This document shows, piece after piece, positions 43,162 through 51,890 of a stretch of DNA of 64,000 nucleotides (position 1 is the stretch's first letter; the number at the start of each line of letters is the position of its first letter). Source of the DNA: Glycomyces fuscus (GTDB taxonomy: Bacteria; Actinomycetota; Actinomycetes; Streptosporangiales; Streptosporangiaceae); NCBI GenBank assembly GCA_002529455.1, contig NYMS01000036.1, positions 31,074-95,073 of the forward strand. The letters run 5' to 3'. Both the position numbers and the translations under genes were made by a program. The notes below the pieces were generated by a model. It was not told the origin of the DNA. It saw only the letters and a program-made list of their open reading frames with translations, and did not search any database.

Positions 43162-43842
43162 CTAGGGCTCGCTCCGGGCGGGGGCGGGGCGCAGCACGGC
43201 GTCGCGCAGGGCCTTGACCGCGGCGGCGACCTCGCGGGCGTAGCCGATCACGGTGGAGCGGCGGCGGGCCCCCATGCTGGAGTCGCCCACCCCGACGGCG
43301 TCGATCCCCGCGGCGCGGGCGAGGGCGACCGTGCGGGGCAGGTGGAAGGACTGGGTGACCATGGTCGCCTCGCGCACGCCGAACAGGTCGCGCACCCGCA
43401 CGCAGGTGTCCCAGGTGCGGTAGCCGTGGCGGTCGGCGTCGATCCGGTCGGCGGGCACGCCCTGTTCGACCAGGTACGCGGTCATGGTGTCGGTCTCGCG
43501 GCGGGACACCTCGCGGTTGTCGCCGGAGACGATGATCCGCTCGACCCCGCCGTTCTCGTACAGGCGCACGGCCAGGTCCAGGCGGCGGGCGAGCAGAGGC
43601 GAGGGGCCGTCGTCCCAGGCGGCGGCCCCCAGGACCACGGCCACGGGCCGGCGCGGGACGGTGTCGACCTCCCCGCGGCGCCCGGCGCTGGCCAGGAAGG
43701 TCCAGGCGTAGGGGGCCAGCGCCAGGGCGCACGCGCCCGCTCCGACCGCCGCGATCCACAAGCCCACCCTGCCGCCCCTTCCGTCGTCCGGCGCGCGGGG
43801 TCCGGCCCGCCCGTACGCGGGGTCGCGCGCCGCACCCATCAT
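43162..43842 (-). CDS. SanA/YdcF-like DUF218 membrane protein (copy B)
   Basis: 226 residues from ATG 43842 (a second Met follows). One N-terminal helix (GLWIAAVGAGACALALAPYAW), then the DUF218 domain with AVVLGAAAWDDGPSPLLARR, IIVSGDNREVSRRETDTM, GYRTWDTCVRVRDLFGV and TQSFHLPRTV. It closely parallels copy A at 40613-41476 but lacks the long disordered N-terminus. Confidence 0.9.
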   Translation of the reverse strand: MMGAARDPAYGRAGPRAPDDGRGGRVGLWIAAVGAGACALALAPYAWTFLASAGRRGEVDTVPRRPVAVVLGAAAWDDGPSPLLARRLDLAVRLYENGGVERIIVSGDNREVSRRETDTMTAYLVEQGVPADRIDADRHGYRTWDTCVRVRDLFGVREATMVTQSFHLPRTVALARAAGIDAVGVGDSSMGARRRSTVIGYAREVAAAVKALRDAVLRPAPARSEP

Positions 43843-43975
43843 GGCGCACCGGCGGAGCGGAGGTATCCGAACGAAGGCACGCGAACCCGCGCGAGGCGCG
43901 GGAGGCGGGGACGTGTCGGGGCGATCCGCCCGGCCCGTCCCGCCGAGGGCGGTGGGACCATCCCGGACGCCGGGT

Positions 43976-44602
43976 TCAGCCCCCCAGACCCGTGAGGCCG
44001 CCCCAGGAGAAGGGCCGCTTGTACCGGACCGTCAGGGAGCCGCCCTGGCAGGAACCGGTGACGACGAAGTGCGGGGCGGACGCCCGGCGGACGGAGTCGA
44101 CGCTGTTGCGCAGCGCGCCGAACCAGGAGGCGTCCGCCTGCACGTCGGCGGTGGCCTCCTCGGGCAGGATCACGTCGCACGAGCCCCAGGAGGCCTCGAC
44201 GTGGACCTCGATGACGGGGGCGGCCAGGGACGCCTCGCGGAAGTCGAGCCGGGTGGAACCGTACTTGTTGTACACCTCGACGCGGCGCGGCACCCGCCAC
44301 GCGCCCCTGCGGACGACGCTGCTGCTCTGGGAGCGGAGGACGAGGGCGTCGCCGTCGCGGCGCTCCGGGAGGGCGCCCCCCGCCGGCGACACGGTGCCGG
44401 GCAGCGCCTCGGCGCCCGTGGGCAGGTCGGCGGTGACCGGTTCGAGGTCGGCGTAGGTCTTGGCCGCGTAGACGGCGTTGAGCCGCTCGTCGAGCTCGTC
44501 GAGGGTGATGCGCCCCTCCGCCGCGGCCTCCCGCAGGACCTCCGCCACCTGGTCCCGTTCCGTGTCGGAGACACGCATCCGGCTCATGTCGTTGGAGGCC
44601 AC
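43976..44602 (-). CDS. DUF1707 protein with cell-wall-stress-type C-terminal domain
   Basis: About 208 residues from GTG 44602 (ATG starts 15 and 24 bp downstream are alternatives). N-terminal DUF1707 (MRVSDTERDQVAEVLREAAA and LDELDERLNAVYAAKTYADL), then a beta-rich domain (about 90-200; VYNKYGSTRLDFREA, WGSCDVILPEEA) resembling LiaF/DUF2154-like modules. No membrane segment. DUF1707 often occurs in actinobacterial envelope or stress proteins. Function unknown. Confidence 0.85.
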   Translation of the reverse strand: MASNDMSRMRVSDTERDQVAEVLREAAAEGRITLDELDERLNAVYAAKTYADLEPVTADLPTGAEALPGTVSPAGGALPERRDGDALVLRSQSSSVVRRGAWRVPRRVEVYNKYGSTRLDFREASLAAPVIEVHVEASWGSCDVILPEEATADVQADASWFGALRNSVDSVRRASAPHFVVTGSCQGGSLTVRYKRPFSWGGLTGLGG

Positions 44603-44820
44603 TGTGCTCGTCCCGGTCCTTCCCGCTCTTTTGTCACCACCACGGTAGAGCATGGGTGGAAGCGGACACGGAGCGGAACCGGCACCACCGCCGCGAACCC
44701 GGACCGGGCCGCGTGCGGGAACGGCCGCCGGACCGTGTCCGGCACCCGCGCCGGGCCCGCTCCAGGTTCGCGGCCCCGCGCGCTTTGGGGAGGTCGGGGA
44801 CTGGGTACCGCTTCTCTAGG

Positions 44821-44873
44821 GTGGTTGAGGACTCTGCCGGGGTAGGACGGACCCCGGCAGAGTCCTGAACCAC
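44821..44873. repeat. 53-bp near-perfect hairpin in a gene-free region
   Basis: 23-bp arms with one mismatch (left arm starts GTGGTTGAGGACTC) and a 7-nt loop. It is ~220 bp upstream of the DUF1707 start and ~595 bp upstream of the helicase, so it is not at a gene end. The rest of 44603-45467 holds no gene I can support. It could be an isolated terminator, an RNA element or a MITE-like repeat. Confidence 0.7.
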
Positions 44874-45125
44874 GCGTGGTCTCCGTCTCTTCGGTACACG
44901 ATCTCGCGTCGGTGCGCGTCTGCACAGAGCGTGTCCGCAACCGGCCACGCCGCGTACCGGCCGTACACCGCTCCCCCGCCGCGCGCCCCGGCCCACGGGC
45001 CCGGCGCTCCCCCCTCTCCCCCTCCGGGTTTCGGTCCTGTCCTCGCCGCACGATCGGACCCCCCTCATCCTTCCCGCCAACCCCACGCGGAACAGGCACT
45101 CTTGCGGTGTCCTCCCCTCTCATTC

Positions 45126-45159
45126 ACCGGGTTTCGGCCTACGACATAACCCGGTTTTA
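45126..45159 (+). terminator. Hairpin followed by T-run upstream of the helicase gene
   Basis: 8-bp stem ACCGGGTT/AACCCGGT with a 14-nt loop followed by TTTAG. It could end an unannotated transcript or attenuate the helicase transcript; evidence is weak. Confidence 0.35.
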
Positions 45160-45467
45160 GGACACAACGCCCGACAGAAGAACCGCAGGTCACGGGGGGC
45201 CTTGCGGACCACTCTCGAAAATCTCCGCACGCCCCTCGAACACACCTTCGCAAACACGGTTCTGAACTGGGAAAACGTGAAGTCCTCGACTCCTCCCGAA
45301 CCTGACGGGAAACGCACCGGGAGCGGCGTTTGCCGGAATTCCGCGGCGAGCATCCTTCCTTTGGGAGCCGCGGCCGAACGGGCCGTCCTCCCAGGCCAGA
45401 CCATCCGCTCCGACCTCCCCGAGCACCACAGACACCACCTTGGTCGAAGACCGGAGGAAACCACGAC

Positions 45468-47273
45468 GTGTCCGCCCTCGCGATCGCCCCGACGTTTCTC
45501 AGCGACTTCACCCGCCTCACGCCCGACGTCCAGCTCAACACCCTGGCCGTGATGCGCGCCTGCCAGGTCGGCGACCAGCCCGACCTGGAGTCCGTCGCGG
45601 GCGCCGCCGACCCGGGCGTCCGGGTCGTCAGCATCGCCCCCGACTGGTCCGGCGTCGTCGTCCCCGACGCCGCGGATCGCGGTCGGCCCGGCGACGGCCG
45701 CCTCGCCGACGGCACGCGCTACCGCCTGATCACCGTGCGTCCGCGCGACGAGGCCCTGCGCTTCGCACGCGACCTGCGCCCCGAGGCGCCGGCAGGCCCC
45801 GGCGGGGCCGACCCCACGCCCAGCGGCCCGCCCGAGCTCGCCGGCGCCCTGCGGGCCCCCTTCGACCAGTGGCAGCTGACCCTGCACCCCGACCAGCACC
45901 GGATCACCGAGGCGCACTACAACGGCTCCACGCAGGTCACCGGCGGCCCGGGGACCGGCAAGACCGTGATCGCGCTGCACCGCGCCGCCTACCTGGCCGA
46001 GCGCGACGCCGCCGCCCGGCCCGAGGACACCCGCGAGTCGGTGCTCCTGACCACCTACAACCGGACGCTGGCGCAGTCCCTGGCCGAGCGCCTGGACCAG
46101 CTCCTGCCCGACCCCGGCGTGCGCGCCCGGGTGCGCGTGGCCACCATCGACAGCCTCGCCCGCTCGGTCGTGCAGACCCACACCAGCGTGGCCCCCCGCC
46201 TCGTCGGCAAGGACGAGCTGGCCCGGCGCTGGCGCGCGGTGGCGGTCGCCGACGGCCTGCCCTTCTCCGGCCGCTTCCTGGTGGACGAGTGGGAGCAGGT
46301 CATCCTCGCCAAGGGCCTGGAGCTGCTGCCCGACTACATCCGCTGTGAGCGCAGCGGCCGGGTGCAGCACCTGGCGCCCGAGCACCGCCGCCAGGTGTGG
46401 GAGACCGTGCGCCGCTACGTCGGCGCCATGCGGGTGGAGGGGATGTGGTCCTACCCCCAGCTGGCCGCCGAGGCCGCGCGGATCCTGGGCCGCGGTGAAC
46501 CGCTGTTCCGGCACGCCGTGGTCGACGAGGCCCAGGACCTGCACCCGACGCAGTGGCGGATGCTGCGCGCCGCCGTCCCGGAGGGGCCGGACGACCTGTT
46601 CATCGTCGGCGACCCCCACCAGCGGGTGTCCGACAACCGGGTGTCGCTGGCCTCGCTGGGCATCAACGTGCGCGGGCGCGGCCAGCGGCTGCGGGTGAGC
46701 TACCGGGTGACCCAGGAGATCCTGGACTGGAGCATGCCGATCCTGGACCGCCGTTCGGCCCTGGGCATGGACGACAACGCCGACACCCTGGCCGGGTACC
46801 GCTCGCTCCTGCACGGACCGGCGCCGGTGGTGCGCGGCTGCGAGGACCGCGCCGAGGAGCTCGCCGCGCTGGGCGACTGGGTGCGGGTGTGGCTGGAGGC
46901 CGGGGTCGGGCCGGCGGAGATCGCGGTGGCCGGGCGCAACCAGTGGGTGGTGCGCGGCGTCGCCAAGGAGCTGGAGGCCAGGGGGATCCCCACCGCCCAG
47001 CTGGAGGACGGCGGCGCCGCCGGGGCGGTGCGCGTGGGGACGATGCACCGGCTCAAGGGCCAGGAGTTCCGCTGTGTGGCGCTGGTCGGCGTCAGCGACC
47101 ACCTGCTGCCGCCCAAGGCCGCGATCGAGGCCGCCGACGGCGACCAGGTGGCGCTGGAGCACGCCTTCCAGCAGGAGCGGACGCTGCTGTTCGTGGCCTG
47201 CACCCGGGCCCGTGACGCGCTGTACGTGTCGCACGTGGGCCGGGCCAGCCGTCTGATCGACTCCGGCGTGTGA
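45468..47273 (+). CDS. UvrD-like SF1 helicase with possible RelE-like N-terminal domain
   Basis: 601 residues from GTG 45468 with GGAGG 10 nt upstream. Residues 1-105 (APTFLSDFTRLTPDVQ; then VVSIAPDWSGVVV; then YRLITVRPRDEALRFA) match the layout of the RelE/ParE-like domain seen fused to some actinobacterial helicases; this is inference. Then SF1 helicase: Walker A GGPGTGKTV (about 160), Walker B VVDEAQDLHPTQW (about 350), GDPHQRV, RVSYRVTQEI, and the late motifs GTMHRLKGQEF and FVACTRARDALYV. There is no large 2B domain insertion. Role in repair or defence unknown. Confidence 0.9.
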   Translation: MSALAIAPTFLSDFTRLTPDVQLNTLAVMRACQVGDQPDLESVAGAADPGVRVVSIAPDWSGVVVPDAADRGRPGDGRLADGTRYRLITVRPRDEALRFARDLRPEAPAGPGGADPTPSGPPELAGALRAPFDQWQLTLHPDQHRITEAHYNGSTQVTGGPGTGKTVIALHRAAYLAERDAAARPEDTRESVLLTTYNRTLAQSLAERLDQLLPDPGVRARVRVATIDSLARSVVQTHTSVAPRLVGKDELARRWRAVAVADGLPFSGRFLVDEWEQVILAKGLELLPDYIRCERSGRVQHLAPEHRRQVWETVRRYVGAMRVEGMWSYPQLAAEAARILGRGEPLFRHAVVDEAQDLHPTQWRMLRAAVPEGPDDLFIVGDPHQRVSDNRVSLASLGINVRGRGQRLRVSYRVTQEILDWSMPILDRRSALGMDDNADTLAGYRSLLHGPAPVVRGCEDRAEELAALGDWVRVWLEAGVGPAEIAVAGRNQWVVRGVAKELEARGIPTAQLEDGGAAGAVRVGTMHRLKGQEFRCVALVGVSDHLLPPKAAIEAADGDQVALEHAFQQERTLLFVACTRARDALYVSHVGRASRLIDSGV

Positions 47274-47359
47274 GGGCGGCGAGGGCGGGGAGCCGTCACG
47301 GCGGCGCCCCGCCCTCGCCTGCCCCGGGCGGCCCGGGGAACCGCTGCCCCCGGAAAGGA

Positions 47360-47393
47360 GGAGCGGGGCGCCGTCGCCGCGGCGCCCCGCTCC
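47360..47393. terminator. Bidirectional terminator between convergent genes
   Basis: Perfect 13-bp stem (GGAGCGGGGCGCC) with an 8-nt loop between the helicase stop and the DUF6114 gene stop. Confidence 0.75.
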
Positions 47394-47408
47394 GGTGCGG
47401 CGGCGGGG

Positions 47409-48749
47409 TCAGGCGCCGCCGTACCGGCCGTTGAGGCCGGGGATGTTCATGACGTCGGTGCTGGCCAGCGGGTCGTCCACGTCCACGTCGGTGACGATCA
47501 TGTACGGCAGCAGCAGCGGGGGCGGGAAGTCCGGCGTGAAGGTGAGCGGGATCCCGAGGATGCGCACGTGCATGCGGGTGATGTGCATCTGGACGGTTCC
47601 GTCCATGGTCATCGTGGGCAGGCCGAGGCTCATCCGGGTCCCGGCGTCCTCGAACCACAGTTCGGCGTCGACGAAGTCGGCCCTGCTCATGGTGAGCCGG
47701 ATGTACCTCCGGGGGCCGTCGAGGGTGGGGCACTCCACCACCCCGTCGTAGCGGGCGCCGCTCATCGTCAGCCGGTCGGCGGTCAGACCGGAGGTGCGGA
47801 CCGAGCCGCTGAAGCAGTCGTGGGCCTCCTCCACCGGGACCTCGGGGAGCGCCCCCTCGTCCTGGGCGGCCTCGCAGGCGCGGACGGCGTCCAGGAACTC
47901 CTCCTCGGATCCGGCCAGGGCGGACTCGCCGGTGCGCATCTCGCACTCGTCCGGGTTCGCCTCCTCCCGTTCCTCGCCGTCCTCCTCCGGCTCCTCCCCG
48001 GACTCCCCGGCCTCCTCCTGCCCGTCCTCCCCGTCCCCGTCGCCCGTACCGGGGGCGGCCCCCGGTGCGCCGGGCCGGTCGGTGGGGTCGTCGGTGGGGC
48101 TGGCCGAGGGCTCGCCGGAAGGGGAGGGGGAGGGGGAGGCCGAGGGCTCCTCGGCGGGCTGCTCCTCCTCGTCGCCCGGGGGCAGGAACCAGTCCCAGGG
48201 CCAGTCGGCGGGCGCGGAGGCGCTGGCCAGGGTCACGGCCAGCGCCAGGGGCAGGGAGAGCGCGGCCAGCGGCCGGGTCCCCGGCCGGGGGTCGCGGACG
48301 GCCTCGTCGGGGCTCCCGGTCCCCCCGGACCGGCGGCGTCCCCGCCCGCGCCCGGGGCGGCGGTTCACGTGGGGCGCCCACGCGAAGACGAGGGATCCGC
48401 CGACGATGCCGAGCAGCATCCCGACGGCGAAGCCGCCGAAGTTGGAGGTCACGAAGGACACCAGGGCGAGCATGAGCCCGACCACTCCGAAGAAGAGGTG
48501 CTGCGCGGTCTGGAACCAGCTCAGCACGCCCAGGGTGATCAGCAGCACCGCGATGAGGGGGCCCGACACACCGGCGATACCGGTGTAGGCGATCAGGTCG
48601 ATGGGCAGGATCAGGCTCTGCGCGGCCGGCGCGACCAGCAGCTCGACTCCGGCGGCGACGAGGAGGAGTCCGCCCCAGAACGGGCGTCCGCGCCGCCAGT
48701 TCCGGAAGCGTTCCCGGCCCCTGCGGATCAGGGTCAGTGCGTGGGCCAT
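47409..48749 (-). CDS. DUF6114-type membrane protein with acidic low-complexity region
   Basis: 446 residues from ATG 48749, 4 bp after the DUF6230 stop. N-terminal half has about four helices (FWGGLLLVAAGVELLV and LIAVLLITLGVLSWF among them) matching DUF6114, a basic loop, another helix (LAALSLPLALAVTLASA), then a long Ser/Pro/Glu-rich stretch (about 185-270) and a C-terminal beta-rich domain (about 290-446) with two Cys pairs. The C-terminal part resembles the beta-rich body of the neighbouring DUF6230 protein. Function unknown. Confidence 0.8.
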   Translation of the reverse strand: MAHALTLIRRGRERFRNWRRGRPFWGGLLLVAAGVELLVAPAAQSLILPIDLIAYTGIAGVSGPLIAVLLITLGVLSWFQTAQHLFFGVVGLMLALVSFVTSNFGGFAVGMLLGIVGGSLVFAWAPHVNRRPGRGRGRRRSGGTGSPDEAVRDPRPGTRPLAALSLPLALAVTLASASAPADWPWDWFLPPGDEEEQPAEEPSASPSPSPSGEPSASPTDDPTDRPGAPGAAPGTGDGDGEDGQEEAGESGEEPEEDGEEREEANPDECEMRTGESALAGSEEEFLDAVRACEAAQDEGALPEVPVEEAHDCFSGSVRTSGLTADRLTMSGARYDGVVECPTLDGPRRYIRLTMSRADFVDAELWFEDAGTRMSLGLPTMTMDGTVQMHITRMHVRILGIPLTFTPDFPPPLLLPYMIVTDVDVDDPLASTDVMNIPGLNGRYGGA

Positions 48750-48753
48750 GGGA

Positions 48754-49410
48754 TCAGAAGCACTCGTGTTCGCCGGGCCTGACGGCCAGGCGCAGACCGG
48801 ACAGCTTCAGGGAGCCGGAGGTGACCGCCCAGGTGGTCAGCTCCATGTCGGAGACGGTGATGCTCTCGGACTGGAGGCCGAAGCCGCCCGCCGGTCCCTG
48901 GCCGCCCTCGGCCCTGTCCAGCGTGCTGGCGTCGCGGCCGATCTCGATGGAGCCGAACTCGGCGTTGCCCCGGAGCTGCTCGATGTCGAGGACGAGGTTG
49001 GTGCCCTCGACGGGGGTGGACTCGCCCGCGGTGATGACGAGGGTGGCCTGGCCGATGGGCAGGTCCCACAGGGAGGACATGCACAGGTTGGTCAGCTCGG
49101 CGGATCCGACCGAGGACAGGCCGATCGGGCGGGAGGAACCGTCGACGGAGGTGGCGGCGTCGCCGTACTGGGTGAAGCCGGTGCCCACGAGCTGGTCGGC
49201 GGACATCTTGAAGCTGTCCCCGGACACCGCGAAGGAGGCGGCGAGCAGGCCCTGGGTGGTCATGCCTCCGAGAACCGCGGCGGCCGCGAGCCCCGGGACG
49301 GCCACGAGGGCGAACCTGCGCCAGCGCGTTCCGCCGCCGGCTTCGTGCTGCTCAGGCGCGTCCTGGGGCGCCTCGGGCGCCTCGGGCGCCTCGCCGGAAG
49401 CCTTGGGCAT
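48754..49410 (-). CDS. DUF6230 secreted or membrane-anchored protein
   Basis: 218 residues from ATG 49410 (GGAGG 9 nt upstream). Polar N-terminus rich in Ala/Pro/Glu, one helix (FALVAVPGLAAAAVLGGMTTQG) as signal anchor, then a beta-rich extracytoplasmic domain (SFAVSGDSFKMSADQLVG; NLCMSSLWDLPIG; RPGEHECF at the end). DUF6230 and DUF6114 genes are commonly paired in actinomycetes. It shares the intergenic region with choD, which carries the dyad motif at 49518-49542, so it may belong to the same regulon. A perfect 8-bp dyad (CACCGCCC) at 49428-49445 lies in its leader. Confidence 0.83.
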   Translation of the reverse strand: MPKASGEAPEAPEAPQDAPEQHEAGGGTRWRRFALVAVPGLAAAAVLGGMTTQGLLAASFAVSGDSFKMSADQLVGTGFTQYGDAATSVDGSSRPIGLSSVGSAELTNLCMSSLWDLPIGQATLVITAGESTPVEGTNLVLDIEQLRGNAEFGSIEIGRDASTLDRAEGGQGPAGGFGLQSESITVSDMELTTWAVTSGSLKLSGLRLAVRPGEHECF

Positions 49411-49517
49411 GAGTACCTCCAGTGTTCCACCGCCCGTGGGCGGTGAGGGGGAGACGAACTTGCGCCGAAGCACGCCACGCGTGTTACATGGAACACACCC
49501 TACTCGGCGGTAGTGAC

Positions 49518-49542
49518 GAACATTACAATAGTTGTTGTCACA
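49518..49542. promoter_or_regulatory. Shared dyad operator, copy 1 (choD / DUF6230)
   Basis: GAAC-N-TTACAA-N6-TTGTCACA. The same 25-bp pattern occurs in the MerR/SDR intergenic region (52743-52767, opposite strand). The core TTACAA-N6-TTGTCA is a near-perfect dyad. It lies 82 bp before choD and 108 bp before the DUF6230 gene and could overlap the -35 of choD. Confidence 0.75.
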
Positions 49543-49624
49543 TTTCTAGATGGCGCATTCAATGTTGCGGACTCGTATCCGGCGCACTACGGGCAACCGC
49601 GACTGACCTGGAGAGAGACCAGCC

Positions 49625-51628
49625 GTGCCCCCAGAGCGCAGAACAGACCCCACCGCCAACGCCACCGCTTCCGACGACGCCCCCGCCTCCCCGACCGCGA
49701 CCGAAACCAGGACCGAAACCACGGCCGCGGCCGACGACCGCTTCGACTACGACGTCCTCGTCGTGGGCTCGGGGTTCGGCGGTTCGGTGAGCGCCCTGCG
49801 CCTCACCGAGAAGGGCTACCGCGTCGGCGTCCTGGAGGCGGGACGCCGCTTCACGCCCCAGACCCTGCCCTCCTCGTCGTGGGACCTCCGCAACTTCCTG
49901 TGGGCGCCCCGGCTCGGTATGTACGGCATCCAGCGCATCCACCTGCTGCGCGACGTGATGATCCTGGCGGGCGCCGGTGTCGGCGGCGGTTCCCTCAACT
50001 ACGCCAACACGCTGTACCACCCGCTGGACCCCTTCTTCGAGGACCCGCAGTGGCGGCACATCACCGACTGGAAGTCGGAGCTCGCGCCGTTCTACGACCA
50101 GGCCCGCCGCATGCTCGGCGTGCGCACCAACCCCACCGTCACCCCCTCCGACGTGCACCTGAAGGCGGTCGCCGAGGACATGGGCGTGGGGCACACCTTC
50201 CGTCTCACCCCCGTGGGCGTGTGCTTCGGCGACGGCCGGGACGGCGACGGAAGCCGGGCCGAGCCCGGCGCGTCCGTGGGCGACCCCTACTTCGGCGGCG
50301 CGGGCCCGGACCGCCGGGCCTGCACGGAGTGCGGGGAGTGCATGACCGGCTGCCGCCACGGCGCCAAGAACACCCTGACCGAGAACTACCTGTACTTCGC
50401 CGAGCGCGACGGCGCCGAGGTGCACCCGCTGACCACCGTCGAGCGCCTGCGCGAGCTGCCGGGCGGGGGCTTCGCCGCCGACACCGTCCGGACCGACGCG
50501 CCCCGGCGGCGGGAGAACGCGCGCACGTTCACCGCCCGCCAGGTCGTCGTGGCCGCCGGGACCTACAACACCCAGACGCTGCTGCACCGCATGCGCGACT
50601 CGGGCGCGCTGCCCCGCCTGTCGGCGAGGCTGGGCACGCTCACCCGCACCAACTCCGAGGCGCTCGTCGGCGCGATGAGCCGCCAGGTGCCGCCGCCGGA
50701 GGACCTGACCCGGGGCGTGGCCATCACGTCCTCGATCCACCCGGACGAGAACACCCACATCGAGCCGGTCCGCTACGGCAAGGGCTCCAACGCGATGGGG
50801 CTGCTCACCGCGATGCAGGTGCCCGGCGGCGGACGGATCCCGCGCTGGCTGCGCTTCCTGGGGCTGGCGGCGCTCCACCCCGCGGTGTTCGCCCGCAGCT
50901 TCTCCAACCGCCGCTGGTCGGAGCGGGTCATCATCGGCCTGGTGATGCAGTCGCTGGACAACTCGCTGACGACGTCGGTCCGGCGGGGGCTGCTGGGCGG
51001 GAGGAAGAAGCTGACCTCCCGGCAGGGCCACGGCGAGCCGAACCCGACGTGGATCCCGGCGGGGCAGGAGACCGCCACCCGGCTGGCCGAGCGCATCGAC
51101 GGCTTCCCGGGCGGCACGTGGGGCGACGTGTTCAACGTCCCGATGACCGCGCACTTCCTGGGCGGCTGCCCGATCGGCGACAGCGCGGAGACCGGGGTCA
51201 TCGACCCCTACCACCGGCTGTACGGCCACCCGGACGTCCACGTGGTGGACGGCTCGGCGGTCACCGCGAACCTGGGGGTGAACCCGTCGCTGACCATCAC
51301 CGCGCAGGCCGAGCGCGCGATGTCGATGTGGCCGAACAAGGGCGAGGAGGACACCCGGCCGGAGCAGGGCGAGCGGTACCGGCGGATCCGACCGGTGTTC
51401 CCGGCGCGTCCGGCGGTTCCGGCCGGCGCCTTCGCCGAGCTGCGCTTCACCCCTTCCCTCCCGCTGTCGGTGGTGGACTCCCCGTCGCGGTCCGGGGACG
51501 GTGGGCCCGAAGGGGATCCGGTGCCCGAGGAGGGCGCGGTGCCTGCGGAGGGCGCGGTGCCCGAGGAGGTCGGGGCCGTGGCCGTCGGCGAGGCGGCCGC
51601 GGCCACGGGGGACGAAGCACGGCCCTGA
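49625..51628 (+). CDS. choD: ChoD-type cholesterol oxidase (GMC-like FAD oxidoreductase)
   Basis: 667 residues from GTG 49625 (GGAGAGA 9 nt upstream). Acidic Thr/Ala-rich leader (1-38), then FAD-binding VVGSGFGGSVSALRL (GSGFGG 48-53), ILAGAGVGGGSLNYANTLY, a Cys cluster CTECGECMTGCRHGAKNT (233-250), GEPNPTWIP, and C-terminal VDGSAVTANLGVNPSLTI. From memory these match Mycobacterium tuberculosis ChoD (Rv3409c) very closely. That enzyme is annotated as an oxidase of 3-beta-hydroxysterols, but its true substrate is debated. A Glu/Pro/Ala-rich tail (about 625-667) is extra. Neighbours suggest lipid or sterol oxidation. Confidence 0.9.
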   Translation: MPPERRTDPTANATASDDAPASPTATETRTETTAAADDRFDYDVLVVGSGFGGSVSALRLTEKGYRVGVLEAGRRFTPQTLPSSSWDLRNFLWAPRLGMYGIQRIHLLRDVMILAGAGVGGGSLNYANTLYHPLDPFFEDPQWRHITDWKSELAPFYDQARRMLGVRTNPTVTPSDVHLKAVAEDMGVGHTFRLTPVGVCFGDGRDGDGSRAEPGASVGDPYFGGAGPDRRACTECGECMTGCRHGAKNTLTENYLYFAERDGAEVHPLTTVERLRELPGGGFAADTVRTDAPRRRENARTFTARQVVVAAGTYNTQTLLHRMRDSGALPRLSARLGTLTRTNSEALVGAMSRQVPPPEDLTRGVAITSSIHPDENTHIEPVRYGKGSNAMGLLTAMQVPGGGRIPRWLRFLGLAALHPAVFARSFSNRRWSERVIIGLVMQSLDNSLTTSVRRGLLGGRKKLTSRQGHGEPNPTWIPAGQETATRLAERIDGFPGGTWGDVFNVPMTAHFLGGCPIGDSAETGVIDPYHRLYGHPDVHVVDGSAVTANLGVNPSLTITAQAERAMSMWPNKGEEDTRPEQGERYRRIRPVFPARPAVPAGAFAELRFTPSLPLSVVDSPSRSGDGGPEGDPVPEEGAVPAEGAVPEEVGAVAVGEAAAATGDEARP

Positions 51629-51701
51629 GACCGGGCCTGCGGAGCCGGTCGTCCACAGGATGAACAACGGCCTGGTGGGGCCGGGGACGCCTGTCCAAGC
51701 T

Positions 51702-51756
51702 GGATCTCGGGGGCGCCGCGCGCCGCCGTCGGGCGGGTGGGGCGCCCCCGAGATCC
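51702..51756. terminator. Bidirectional terminator between choD and merR-family gene
   Basis: Perfect 16-bp inverted repeat (GGATCTCGGGGGCGCC) with a 23-nt loop between two convergent genes. The remaining ~130 bp on its right contain nothing else I recognise. Confidence 0.75.
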
Positions 51757-51890
51757 GGTCTCCCCGGTCCGCCCCGCAGCCGCCAGACCCCGTTCCCGGC
51801 TGTGGAGAACCCGCACGGTGGGGCCGCCCGCACGCGCCTCCGGCGGTCCCTGTCCGGCCGCGGGTTCGGCCGGTCTCCCCCGCCCGAGCC

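Noticed and set aside
44584..45123. Minus-strand ORF in the hairpin-containing gap
   Set aside because: Arg/Gly-rich composition, overlaps the 53-bp hairpin, no ribosome site or domain.
45202..45552. Small plus-strand ORF upstream of and overlapping the helicase
   Set aside because: Runs out of frame into the helicase gene; the helicase start with GGAGG is better supported.
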